A stretch of DNA of 64,000 bases from Deinococcus rubellus. GTDB taxonomy: Bacteria > Deinococcota > Deinococci > Deinococcales > Deinococcaceae. Position numbers and translations under genes: made by a program. Shown piece after piece: positions 42,111 through 49,073 of this stretch. Location: NCBI RefSeq assembly GCF_025244745.1, contig NZ_CP104213.1, positions 2,134,001 to 2,198,000 of the forward strand, written 5' to 3'. The notes under the pieces are model-generated. The model saw only the letters and a program-made list of their open reading frames with translations. It was not told where the DNA came from and did no database searches. Numbering within the stretch: position 1 is the first letter of the stretch; each line of letters starts with the position of its first letter.

Positions 42111-42452
42111 TTACGCCACATGACTCCCGGGAGTCTCTGGTTACTTTTTCGCCGTCTGGGAGGGCAAGACACGAAAAAAGAAGTTCTGTAGTATTCGCTG
42201 AAAGTTGGAAGGCGGCGAACCTTTTACGCATGAACTACGCATGTCCCCTTCTCCAGTCAGCCTATTGCCATTAAGTCATGCCCAGAAATATGTTGATCCG
42301 TTTTGTTCTGCCCACACCTAATCAAGGTCAAAACCGGCACGGCAACTACCCATGTTCGGGAATGGGATAGCGAGAAGAGCGCCGCGTTTCTGTAAGAAGG
42401 TCTGGATATGTGGGCGGGAAACAAGTATCCAGATCTCGAGATGAGGATCGCC
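42111..42452. other. Non-coding stretch of the island
   Basis: No gene is supported here; the short frames on both strands look random. The first 25 bases hold GACTCCCGGGAGTC, a perfect 14-bp palindrome (about 42122-42135). Its first part is also the right arm of a hairpin split by the insertion sequence. AT content is higher than in the chromosome around the island. Confidence 0.5.
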
Positions 42453-42632
42453 ATGTCGCGTCAGGCGAGAATCCGTTTCGAGAACTGGAAGCCGGAGAAG
42501 AAGCGGGCTGAGGTGCTGCGCGCTGAGATCAGTGAGGAGATCGCCCTCGTGATGGAAGGTATTGAGCCGGAAGATTACCTGAGCGAGTGCAGGATGACGC
42601 GAAGCCCCCGCTTCCGGCATCAGCCAGGGTAG
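42453..42632 (+). CDS. Small charged hypothetical protein
   Basis: A 59-residue frame rich in Arg/Lys/Glu (MSRQARIRFENWKPEKKRAE...), predicted helical. GAGGAT lies 5 bases before the ATG. Support is only the coherent charge pattern. The antisense frame 42318-42740 is less convincing. Confidence 0.35.
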   Translation: MSRQARIRFENWKPEKKRAEVLRAEISEEIALVMEGIEPEDYLSECRMTRSPRFRHQPG

Positions 42633-42767
42633 GGACTTCGTCAGTGAATGCACTGCTGGATGAGGTGGCATCGTGAAAATGATCATCCTGCACCTGAGGA
42701 GCCAATGTGAGGAACGCGAGCTACCCGCCGACCCCGCCAAGCGCCTCGGTGACGTAAGCTAGAGACC

Positions 42768-43142
42768 ATGAATTCCAAATTCCTGGCAACTTGTGTGCTG
42801 CTTGGCGGCCTGGCTGCCGCAGAAAACCTCACAGTGACAACCGCTCTTAAACAACAGATCACTGGCGAGGCCAGGGATTTTTCAGGGAAGAGCTGCACTA
42901 CCGATTATATTGTCAAGAAAAAAACTGTACTCAGCTTGGAGTTCGCCAAAATATTCATCCAAGGCGGACAGCAAGCCATTCATCAACCAGGATTCAATAT
43001 CATCAAGGAAAAGCTTTCCCAGGATGGCTTAACCTATCAATTTTACGGCACTTCCTCAGGGAACAATCTCTTCATGAAGACATTTTATGATACCAGTGCT
43101 ACTTCTCCAACTATTCTCTACCATATCTGTACTCTGAAATAG
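42768..43142 (+). CDS. Secreted hypothetical protein of the island
   Basis: A 124-residue protein with a signal peptide (MNSKFLATCVLLGGLAAA). The mature part is polar with two Cys. Codon use is more AT-rich than in chromosomal genes (many AAA, TTT and ATT codons), which marks recent transfer. TAAGCT lies 7 bases before the ATG, so it may be leaderless. No family recognised. Confidence 0.65.
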   Translation: MNSKFLATCVLLGGLAAAENLTVTTALKQQITGEARDFSGKSCTTDYIVKKKTVLSLEFAKIFIQGGQQAIHQPGFNIIKEKLSQDGLTYQFYGTSSGNNLFMKTFYDTSATSPTILYHICTLK

Positions 43143-43187
43143 AGCAAAATCGGTCTGTTGATGACTCTGTCCTGCCGATCGGATATA

Positions 43188-43552
43188 TCAGTGCCACTTC
43201 TTTGGGGTGCTTGATACGATAGAGGAAGTCCAGCTCCAAATCGGCAGGCGACGGATACTGCCCAAACGTGCTATTACGCGTCTGACCGAGTTGCGCGTCC
43301 AGATGAAATACTTGGGGTCAACGTCCGGCTTGAGTGTCGGCCCTCTCAGACGTCCCAGAGGGTACGCGCCACCATCAGCCGCATAGGGGTCTTGCGAACA
43401 ATCAAGCGCGGCTGCCACGTCACCACCCCACCTGGGCAACCCTCCGGCTTAGTCGGCAAGTACACGCTAGCGGTGTAGCTGAACGGTGAGGGCCGCCAGA
43501 TGCTGCTCTGCAAGGTTGCGAGGCCAGCAAGCCCATTAGCACCGACACACAC
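43188..43552 (-). pseudogene. Probable remnant of a phage-like gene
   Basis: Two overlapping frames in different phases (43346-43552 and 43188-43439) give coherent pieces: WRPSPFSYTASVYLPTKPEG ... and LKPDVDPKYFIWTRNS. They lie just downstream of the interrupted holin-like gene on the same strand. This suggests one gene broken by a frameshift, but I could not prove the join. Confidence 0.3.
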
Positions 43553-43867
43553 CTACAAAAAAAGCGCAACCCACCCAGGCATCATGCAAACTCATGGGTG
43601 CTGTCCAGTCGTGGGCTTGAAGATGGTCAAAATCAGCGCAATGAGTGAAACAGGTGAGCCGCCGCCCAGATATGTGATGACGTTCATCTGCCCCTCCTGC
43701 CTTGCCGCCTGAATCCGGCTGGTCTGCTCAATGGTATCCAGGCGGTCAGAGGCGGCGGTATCCACGCTGGCAACGTCGCTCTTGAGCTTGGTGATGTCGG
43801 TGCGTGGCTCGGGCACATTGTTGTCCCTGTCGCCTGAGACACTGCGTTCAAGTCGTTTTAGAGAAAA

Positions 43868-43907
43868 GGGCTTATATCCCCGTCCTTGAGGGCGGGGATA
43901 TAAGCCC
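43868..43907 (+). repeat. Left-end hairpin of IS copy 1
   Basis: A perfect 15-bp stem (GGGCTTATATCCCCG / CGGGGATATAAGCCC) with a 10-base inner part that can extend it. In this family TnpA binds subterminal hairpins of single-stranded DNA. The equivalent in copy 2 is 53427-53466; four of the few differences between copies are in the hairpin tip. Confidence 0.8.
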
Positions 43908-43983
43908 TCGGCACCGCAGGTGCCGCAAAGCTAAAGCACCGCACGGGCTAGAAATCTAGTGGTTTATCTGCTACCATGTGCAT

Positions 43984-44397
43984 ATGGCCGGAGAGCGTTC
44001 AACACGACATGCACACTTCAATTTGAACTACCATCTGGTGTTCACGCCGAAGTACCGCCGTCGTTCGTTCTTCGGCCCGTCCCGTGACCGCCTGATGGAG
44101 ATTTTCACGGCTACCTGCGCTGAACGGGATTGGCTCATCCGGGGCATGGAGGTCATGCCGGACCACGTGCATGTGTTCGTGTCCTGCCCGCCGAAATGGG
44201 CACCGTCCGACATCGCCAAGATTCTGAAGGGCGTCTCAGCTCGGCTTCTCCTTCAGGAGTTCCCCGAGCTGAAGCGGCGCGGCCACCTGTGGACGAATGC
44301 CTACTACGTCGGGTCGGCGGGCAACATCTCCGCCGAGGTGATTCAGCGGTACATCGAAGGGCAGCGCAAAGGGCAGGTGGAAGACGATGGGGTTTAA
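43984..44397 (+). CDS. tnpA: TnpA, Y1 HUH transposase (copy 1)
   Basis: A 137-residue Y1 transposase. It nicks and joins single-stranded DNA at the element ends. The HUH motif is DHVHVFV (about 60-66) and the catalytic Tyr lies in TNAYYVGSAG or the following helix EVIQRYIEGQ. Length is normal and nothing is broken. TACCAT lies 6 bases before ATG 43984, so this start was preferred to the GTG two codons upstream. It overlaps tnpB by 11 bases. Confidence 0.93.
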   Translation: MAGERSTRHAHFNLNYHLVFTPKYRRRSFFGPSRDRLMEIFTATCAERDWLIRGMEVMPDHVHVFVSCPPKWAPSDIAKILKGVSARLLLQEFPELKRRGHLWTNAYYVGSAGNISAEVIQRYIEGQRKGQVEDDGV

Positions 44398-45541
44398 GGC
44401 CATGAAATATAGGCTTTTCCCGAACGTCACGCAGGAGAAGGCGTTGGATACCACGCTGTACCTGTGCCGCCAGTTGTACAACGCGGCCCTTGAGGAACGC
44501 AGGGGAGCCTACAAGAAAAGCGGCGTCTCGGTCCGCTACTACGAACAGAAACGCGCCCTGACTGAAATCAAGGCCGACCTGCCGGAGTACAAGGGAATCC
44601 ACTCCCAGGTGTTGCAGGACGTCATAGAGCGGCTGGACAAATCCTTCAAGGGATTCTTTCGGCGGGTCAAGGCAAAACAGACTGCCGGGTATCCGAGGTT
44701 CAAAGGGCGCAACCACTACGACTCCTTTACTTACCCGCAAGCGGGTAAGACGGGGGCGATGCCCCTGGAAGATTCTGGGAAGGTCGACCTCTCCAAGATT
44801 GGGAACGTGCGCTGCACGTTCCACCGTCCGCTTGAAGGGCAGGTCAAGACGGCCACCGTCAAGCGGGAGGGTGACAAGTGGTTCATCGTGTTTGCCTGCG
44901 AGGTCGAAGCTGCACCCCTCCCCGCGACGGGTGACGTGATTGGGATTGACCTCGGCACGAATCCAAACTTCCTCATCACGTCGGACGGCGAGTTCGTTCC
45001 GGCTCCCCGTCACTTCAAGAAGTCGGAGCGCAAAATTGGCCTGCTTCAGCGGGCCGCCAGCAAGAGGAAGCGGGGCAGCCGCCGCCACAAGGCGCTGAAG
45101 CGTCAGGTCGCTGCTGAGCATCGCCGGGTCGCCAATCGTCGCCGGGACTTCCACCACAAGACGGCCCGCACTCTGGTGAATCACCACGACACCGTGTTTC
45201 ACGAAGACCTCAACATCATCGGGCTGGCCCGTTCCCGTACCGCCAAAGGTGTACTGGACGCGGGTTGGGCCAGCTTCATCAACATCCTCTCCCTCAAAGC
45301 TGCGAACGCTGGTCGGAGAGTTCTCGGGGTTGACCCGAAATATACGAGTCAGGACTGTCACCAGTGTGGGCATCGCCAGAAAATTAAAATCGGCCATGCC
45401 TACCTGTGTGCCAACTGCGGACTGGACATGCACCGCGATGTCCATGCCGCTTTGAATATCCTGAATCGGGGCAGGGATGCTGCCTTCTGCGAGAGCGTGC
45501 AATCTCCGGCGCTTGCTGACCAGAGAAGCCTCGCCCTTTAG
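44387..45541 (+). CDS. tnpB: TnpB, RNA-guided nuclease (copy 1)
   Basis: A 384-residue TnpB. The RuvC residues are present: Asp in VIGIDLGTN (about 183), Glu in VFHEDLNIIGLARS (about 273), and Asp in MHRDVHAALNILNRG (about 354). The zinc finger is CHQCGH...CANCG. N-terminal wedge/REC sequence is MKYRLFPNVTQEKAL; the true start may be the Met five codons in (44402). Enzymes of this family cut DNA next to a TAM, led by an RNA made from the element's right end. It differs from copy 2 by one seen residue (His for Arg in LVNHHDTVF). Confidence 0.93.
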   Translation: MGFKAMKYRLFPNVTQEKALDTTLYLCRQLYNAALEERRGAYKKSGVSVRYYEQKRALTEIKADLPEYKGIHSQVLQDVIERLDKSFKGFFRRVKAKQTAGYPRFKGRNHYDSFTYPQAGKTGAMPLEDSGKVDLSKIGNVRCTFHRPLEGQVKTATVKREGDKWFIVFACEVEAAPLPATGDVIGIDLGTNPNFLITSDGEFVPAPRHFKKSERKIGLLQRAASKRKRGSRRHKALKRQVAAEHRRVANRRRDFHHKTARTLVNHHDTVFHEDLNIIGLARSRTAKGVLDAGWASFINILSLKAANAGRRVLGVDPKYTSQDCHQCGHRQKIKIGHAYLCANCGLDMHRDVHAALNILNRGRDAAFCESVQSPALADQRSLAL

Positions 45542-45573
45542 GGCGGGGAGTCATCACGGCTTTCTGAAGGGTC
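45440..45573 (+). ncRNA. Predicted omega-RNA (reRNA) of TnpB copy 1
   Basis: In this family the guide RNA covers the tnpB 3' end and right-end hairpin, then runs about 16 bases past the element. Here that would end with the 45529-45548 hairpin, GUCAUCAC, and the guide GGCTTTCTGAAGGGTC (45558-45573). The 5' boundary is only approximate. Presence is inferred from family knowledge. Confidence 0.5.
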
Positions 45574-45612
45574 TGAAGTGTGGCGTTGAGTTGTTGCAAA
45601 TCCACGGCGGGG

Positions 45613-45903
45613 TCACCCATGGCCCACGATCACCAGCTCACCCGTGACGTTGCTGTAGCGCTCCGGGTCGAATTGCTCCCAGCGCCATGTAAGGCTTGTC
45701 CACAGTTCGGCGGTGGGCACGGTATTGCGGGTTTTGCCGATCTCCCACGCGCCCGCGAGCAGCTTGATCGGCTGGTACGGCGTACCCTTGCTCTTAACGT
45801 TCAGGGTGCTGGATTTGCGAACACGCAACACGGTGATGGCCGGGCAGCTGGGAGAGACGATCAGCCGCATGTGGTAAACCACACCGCCCACCTGATCGGG
45901 CAA
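45613..45903 (-). CDS. Phage-like small protein of the island
   Basis: A 96-residue frame, TTG start, ending in ...GELVIVGHG. Its stop overlaps the start of the split coiled-coil gene (ATGGGTGA), as in compact phage operons. The sequence is beta-rich (MRLIVSPSCPAITVLRVRKSSTLNV, TSLTWRWEQFDPERYSN), like small virion or tail proteins, but no family is certain. Confidence 0.5.
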   Translation of the reverse strand: MPDQVGGVVYHMRLIVSPSCPAITVLRVRKSSTLNVKSKGTPYQPIKLLAGAWEIGKTRNTVPTAELWTSLTWRWEQFDPERYSNVTGELVIVGHG

Positions 45904-45927
45904 GAGGATGAGGGCGCAGGGTGCGGG

Positions 45928-45993
45928 CTACTGGTTGAGCATCACGGCGGGCGCGAGCAGCGCTGCAATGGGAATCAGAATAAGTGGTTTCAA
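45928..45993 (-). CDS. Tiny hydrophobic peptide (21 residues)
   Basis: TTG start 5 bases after GGAGG, then KPLILIPIAALLAPAVMLNQ and a stop. It could be a leader or signal-peptide remnant of a lost phage gene, or a small membrane peptide. Listed because of the good ribosome site and its place just upstream of the phage-like gene. Confidence 0.25.
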   Translation of the reverse strand: MKPLILIPIAALLAPAVMLNQ

Positions 45994-46050
45994 AGCGCCT
46001 CCGGCATGAATCAAGTAAAGCCGCGCCCCTGACACCTAAGCGCAGCAATG

Positions 46051-46071
46051 AAAAAACCGCCCGAAGGCGGC
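46051..46071 (-). terminator. Terminator after the Pro-rich gene
   Basis: On the minus strand GCCGCC-TTCG-GGCGG followed by TTTTTT: a stable tetraloop hairpin with a T tract. Confidence 0.8.
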
Positions 46072-46106
46072 CTGTGGTTGAAGTGAGTTGTGTGCCCGGT
46101 CAGGCG

Positions 46107-46304
46107 CTAAAGATCGCAGCCCAGCGCTCGGAGCAGATCATCGAAGTCCACCGTATGGTCTGCCTCCGGTGGCACCTTAGGCTCTGCCTCCGGCAGCACT
46201 TGTAGCTCTGGCTTCGGCGGCACCTGCGGCTCTGGCTTTGGCGGCTGAGGCGCTGAGCGACGGGAAGACACCAGGCGGTGCATGAACTTCGGTACGATCT
46301 GCAT
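46107..46304 (-). CDS. Small Pro/Glu-repeat protein of the island
   Basis: A 65-residue protein with a basic start (MQIVPKFMHRLVSSRR), three degenerate eight-residue Pro-rich units (KPEPQVPP, KPELQVLP, EAEPKVPP) and an acidic C-terminus (DFDDLLRALGCDL). GGAGG lies 5 bases before the ATG, a terminator follows, and the operator-like repeats lie just upstream, so it appears to be a separately regulated unit. Function unknown. Confidence 0.55.
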   Translation of the reverse strand: MQIVPKFMHRLVSSRRSAPQPPKPEPQVPPKPELQVLPEAEPKVPPEADHTVDFDDLLRALGCDL

Positions 46305-46328
46305 AGAATCCTCCAGGGGCGAAAAATC

Positions 46329-46448
46329 TAACGTTGGACGCAATATGGCGTGAAGTTCCTTACGTCCGCATCACATCAAGATCCGCATACAGTGCTCTAG
46401 AGGGTGAAGAGTTTAACGTTAAACGCAGTATAGCGTGAATTTCCTTAC
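46329..46448 (-). promoter_or_regulatory. Pair of 35-bp direct repeats with palindromic cores
   Basis: Copies at 46329-46363 and 46414-46448 match at 30 of 35 bases (TAACGTT..ACGCA.TAT.GCGTGAA.TTCCTTAC), 85 bases apart. The second copy includes the perfect palindrome GTTTAACGTTAAAC (46411-46424) and, on the minus strand, TATACT. Both copies contain ACGC-N6-GCGT. This looks like promoter-linked repressor sites for the downstream minus-strand gene. Confidence 0.55.
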
Positions 46449-46470
46449 ATAAGAGCATCCGAGCGCAGCA

Positions 46471-46505
46471 CATCCCAGCCCCCGCGTGGCCTGGGGGTTG
46501 GGATG
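46471..46505. other. Long GC-rich hairpin
   Basis: CATCCCAGCCCCC and GGGGGTTGGGATG pair at 12 of 13 positions around a 9-base loop. There is no T tract on either strand. It lies between the operator-like repeats and the phage-like remnant; its role is unclear. Confidence 0.45.
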
Positions 46506-46555
46506 TGGGTCGGGTGGCCGATAGTCGTAGCGATATGGCAGACAAAAGCCCGCGC

Positions 46556-46911
46556 TCAGGCGGGACGCTGTAGATGAGTTGGATGCCTGGCACGCTGCTC
46601 CCCTCTCAACGGCCAAAGTCGAGAAAAGGCTTCCTCGACTTTCCCCAGGTTGACGTTCACCTGAGCCAGCAGGTCTTTCAGGCCTGGCTTCTGAATGATG
46701 TAATCGCCCGCCTCGCCGCCGAGAATCTTTAGTGCGTCGGTGGTGTTCGAGCACATGCCCAGGAGCGTCTCGCTCTGGGCCTCGATGGCCTGCCCACTGG
46801 CTTTGAGGTCTGCTGTGGGCGACTAACCAGGCCAGAAAGCACCCTGACATTTGCACCGCCTACGACCTGCGCCCGAATGTCCAAGAGGATTTGATCGGCA
46901 TCAGAGGCCAT
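46556..46911 (-). pseudogene. Frameshifted phage-like helical protein
   Basis: The N-terminal piece MASDADQILLDIRAQVVGGANVRVLSGLV is in one frame (from 46911). The continuation ADLKASGQAIEAQSETLLG ... LKDLLAQVNVNLGKVEEAFSRLW is in another (to 46556). Both have strong helical heptad patterns and good codon use, so a single-base frameshift near 46820 is likely. Confidence 0.45.
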
Positions 46912-47244
46912 GCTTCAAGAGTCGCGTCCGGCTTGACACCCAGAGAGGCTCGAGGAGAGCGGGGTTCAGATCGCTTTGATGACCTACACACGCTGGTAAG
47001 CTCGGGTGTGATCAAAGACGATATGGCCATCCACGCTGGTATTCCAGAAAAAGCCGTGAACGCCGCACTTAAGGAACTTCGAGCCGAGGAAAGCCTTTCG
47101 GATGTGACCTGGGAAACCGCAAAGGTTCGGTCAGGACGGCCCATCAAACTTTATTTCGAGGCTGCACGCATGGACGATATTCATGCAGCAAAAAAACGCT
47201 TGGAACAGCTTCTGGACGCTAAGGGTTTTGATCTGTACCCGTGA
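46891..47244 (+). CDS. Hypothetical protein, possible winged-helix fold
   Basis: A 117-residue frame with TTG start; an internal start at about 47023 (MAIHAGIPEKAV) is equally possible. The segment DDMAIHAGIPEKAVNAALKELRAEESLS resembles a helix-turn-helix and GRPIKLYF a wing. It could be an element regulator. The 5' end overlaps the divergent remnant. Confidence 0.4.
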   Translation: MIGIRGHASRVASGLTPREARGERGSDRFDDLHTLVSSGVIKDDMAIHAGIPEKAVNAALKELRAEESLSDVTWETAKVRSGRPIKLYFEAARMDDIHAAKKRLEQLLDAKGFDLYP

Positions 47245-47408
47245 TCGTGTTCGTCGCAAGGGAAGTGACGCATTCTTCCTCCCAAACTGGCCAACCCCTC
47301 GTAAGATGGGGTCAAGCTGAACTCAGAAGCGATCTCTTAAATTTATGCTTCCTGAAGCCAGTCTTTTGAACTTGCGATCTGAAGTGTCTACTTGCTATGT
47401 TCTCTCTT

Positions 47409-47861
47409 ATGTCTTATACGAAACTCAGTGAGCAGGTCGCCAAACTCGCCAATCCACAGCGCAGTGATAGCTTCGTCAAAGCCTTCAAGGAGGCGGTAAG
47501 AGAGGGACAGTTCGAAGCGGCCTATATGAATACCGAGCGGTTTCAGCTGCCCAAAGAGTTCAGCCGCCGGAACAGCGACGAGACGTACAGCCGCAACGTG
47601 CGCGAGATGATCTTTGAGGCCAGCCCTGAGTTCGACACCTGGTTTGAAGAGGTGAACCGGAGCCTCGCTGCGAACCGCACTGGCGGCAAGATCAAGACCA
47701 GTGTCGAGAACATCAGCGCAGGCCTGGTGGATTTCAAGGCATTGGCCGCTGAAACGCGTCAGAAAATGCAGGCCAGCTTTGAGAAGGGCCAGCACTTAGG
47801 CAGCAGCCGTGCCGGGCGCAAGGCCGCACCGAAAGCCGCCGCAAAGAAATCCAAGAGGTAA
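47409..47861 (+). CDS. Hypothetical protein with basic Ala/Lys tail
   Basis: A 150-residue protein, mostly helical, ending in a Lys/Ala-rich tail (GRKAAPKAAAKKSKR) like those of nucleic-acid-binding proteins. TATGTT lies 7 bases before ATG 47409 (leaderless), and a terminator follows the stop, so it forms a complete unit and is the best-kept non-IS gene of the island. Function unknown. Confidence 0.6.
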   Translation: MSYTKLSEQVAKLANPQRSDSFVKAFKEAVREGQFEAAYMNTERFQLPKEFSRRNSDETYSRNVREMIFEASPEFDTWFEEVNRSLAANRTGGKIKTSVENISAGLVDFKALAAETRQKMQASFEKGQHLGSSRAGRKAAPKAAAKKSKR

Positions 47862-47877
47862 ACGCTATCAAGCAACA

Positions 47878-47905
47878 AGCCCCGGCACTTAAGCTGGGGC
47901 TTTCT
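47878..47905 (+). terminator. Terminator after the basic-tail gene
   Basis: AGCCCC and GGGGCT arms around a 12-base loop, then TTCTCC. The T tract is weak. Confidence 0.6.
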
Positions 47906-47914
47906 CCTTCTGGC

Positions 47915-48201
47915 TCACTCCGATTTGCTTTTCGTCTTCTCCTGATAATGCCGCTCGTCTTCCACCACGTTGGCCCAGGGTATGGTCGCATGTCCAAGAC
48001 CAGCGATTCGTGAGGCTCAGCCTCGTTGATCGTCAGCAGCATGTATGGGCGGCAACCGTAGACGCGTGCAGGCTTACCGCGTGCCTTATCAGGAAGCGCC
48101 TGCGCTGCGGCGACCACCTTCTCTTCCGGGACACTGAACTCTTGGTGTTCTACCACCTGAACGCCTCCGGCCTCGGAGCGTCCAGCCAGTGTCAGCTTCA
48201 C
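47915..48201 (-). pseudogene. Frameshifted small gene
   Basis: From ATG 48201 the frame reads MKLTLAGRSEAGGVQVVEHQEFSVPEEKVVAAAQALPDK ... NEAEPHESLVLD, then loses sense. The next frame carries on as HATIPWANVVEDERHYQEKTKSKSE and stops at 47915. A one-base deletion near 47995 would explain it. The protein would be about 95 residues. Family unknown. Confidence 0.5.
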
Positions 48202-48868
48202 CAGTTCCTGCTAACCGCGCTCGGCGAGGCGTTCCAGTTGGAACCCGTCACGCGCAACGTGGCCGAGCTGGTCCGGCCCAACCCACCCAAGCGGCGCGAA
48301 GAAGGCGAGTTGGCGAACTTCACGCCGGAGGAAGCTGCGCTATTGCTAGCATCAGTGCAAGCCGACCACCGGGGCGAGTGGTTCGTCTTCGCGCTCAGCA
48401 CCGGGATACGATGCGGCGAACTTTTCAGCCTGCGCTGGCAGGACATCAACTGGAAGTCCAGCACCCACAGCGTCAGTGAGATGGTGGTCGATGATGATGG
48501 GCGCGTGATCATCTTCGGCCCAAGACCGCCAACAACAAGCGCACTGTGCATCTCTCCCCGAAAACCATGCAGCTCCTGACCGCGCACCGTGAGCGCCAGA
48601 CCCAGCAGCATGTCCTGCTGCTGATCTGCGAGGCGGCAGGCGTGCGGACGCTGCCGGCTCACGACCTGCATCACACCTATGCTTCGCTGAGTCTGCGGCG
48701 CGGCATTCCGGTAGAGGTAGTCAGCAAGCAGCTCGGTCACTCGTCAGTGGCCTTTCCATTGCGCCAGTACCGTACGGTGTACGTCGGTGAGTGCGAAGCC
48801 TGGGCGCTGAACCTGAGCGACATGCTGAAAGAAGCGGTTACGCACGGGTTACGCCGAATGGGCATTCT
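48199..48868 (+). pseudogene. Tyrosine recombinase (phage integrase) remnant
   Basis: The first frame has the core-binding end and catalytic box I: VTRNVAELVRPNPPKR, then STGIRCGELFSLRWQDINW with its Arg. After about 48525 the sense passes to another frame: KTANNKRTVHLSPKTM, then HDLHHTYASLSLRRG and LGHSSVAFPLRQYRTVY. The N-terminal domain is missing, part of the catalytic domain between ERQTQQ and CEAAGV seems deleted, and the box II Arg (HxLRH) has become His. The frame runs on into the tRNA gene without a stop. It is thus inactive, and marks the integrase end of the island. Confidence 0.85.
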
Positions 48869-48896
48869 AAGCTTATTTTCAACTCTAGCAGAAACG

Positions 48897-48917
48897 AAAA
48901 AACCCGCACTGGGCGGG
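48897..48917 (-). terminator. Terminator after tRNA-Val
   Basis: On the minus strand CCCGC-N5-GCGGG followed by TTTTTT, 10 bases after the tRNA CCA end. Confidence 0.8.
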
Positions 48918-48927
48918 TATTTTCTTG

Positions 48928-49002
48928 TGGTGGGCGGTGAGGGATTCGAACCCCCGACCCGTCGCGTGTAAAGCGAAAGCTCTACCGCTGAGCTAACCGC
49001 CC
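48928..49002 (-). tRNA. tRNA-Val (anticodon UAC)
   Basis: 75 bases with CCA encoded. Acceptor GGGCGGT/ACCGCCC, D arm GCTC-AGCGGTA-GAGC, anticodon loop TTTACAC (UAC), T arm GGGGGTTCGAATCCCTC. It is the site where the decayed element was integrated; its 3' half up to the anticodon loop is repeated at 40808-40854. Confidence 0.96.
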
Positions 49003-49073
49003 CTACCAATCAATACAGGCATAGGCAGTTTACGGGGCGACGGCGAGCAAATCAAGCGCCGACCGCTGCGCCA

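Larger units (their letters stand above)
43862..45557 (+). mobile_element. IS200/IS605-family element, copy 1 (tnpA + tnpB)
   Basis: 1696 bp, with no terminal inverted repeats and no target duplication. The left end holds a long hairpin, the right end an imperfect hairpin (CCTCGCCCTTTAGGGCGGGG, 45529-45548) at the tnpB stop. TTTAG flanks the left end (43857-43861). Edges were set by comparing the two copies: they share sequence from TTTAG to GAGTCATCAC and differ outside. Both proteins are intact. Confidence 0.9.
43592..45620 (-). pseudogene. Phage-type coiled-coil/membrane protein gene split by the IS200/IS605 element
   Basis: The 5' part (45620-45558) encodes MGDPAVDLQQLNATLQTLQKA. The 3' part lies beyond the element (43861-43592). 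Taking out 43862-45557 and keeping TTTAG gives ...LQKA-LK-RLERSVSGD... in frame, with the stop after TTGQHP. The restored protein of about 110 residues has an N-terminal coiled coil (LDTIEQ heptads) and one C-terminal hydrophobic helix (VSLIALILTIF), the layout of XhlA/holin-associated phage proteins. The family link is a guess from layout. Confidence 0.7.
40808..48973. mobile_element. Decayed integrative element inserted at tRNA-Val
   Basis: The element is bounded by 47-bp direct repeats: 40808-40854 (displaced 3' tRNA fragment) and 48927-48973 (inside the intact tRNA-Val). 42 of 47 bases match, from the anticodon loop to the CCA end, the usual attachment core for tyrosine integrases. An integrase remnant sits next to the tRNA. 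The contents are small, often frameshifted, phage-like genes and two insertion sequences. The repeat, the integrase remnant and the separate terminators at both tRNA copies are seen in the sequence; integration as the cause is inferred. Confidence 0.78.

Noticed and set aside
42318..42740. 140-residue minus-strand frame in the island
   Set aside because: No ribosome site, mixed composition and overlap with a more coherent plus-strand small frame; not supported as a gene.
43868..43907. Strong hairpin read as a rho-independent terminator or a CRISPR repeat
   Set aside because: It is found once per IS copy, at the same place before tnpA, and no T tract or spacer array follows; it is the left-end structure of the element.
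44153..45502. 449-residue minus-strand frame opposite tnpB (also at 53712-55061)
   Set aside because: It is the antisense shadow of tnpB, which has all the family motifs and good codon use; the antisense protein has no sense as a family and appears only because of GC-rich codons.
45794..46048. 84-residue minus frame MLRLGVRGAALL...
   Set aside because: Arg/Cys/Ala-rich out-of-phase translation over the region where the phage-like frame and the tiny hydrophobic peptide are more coherent.
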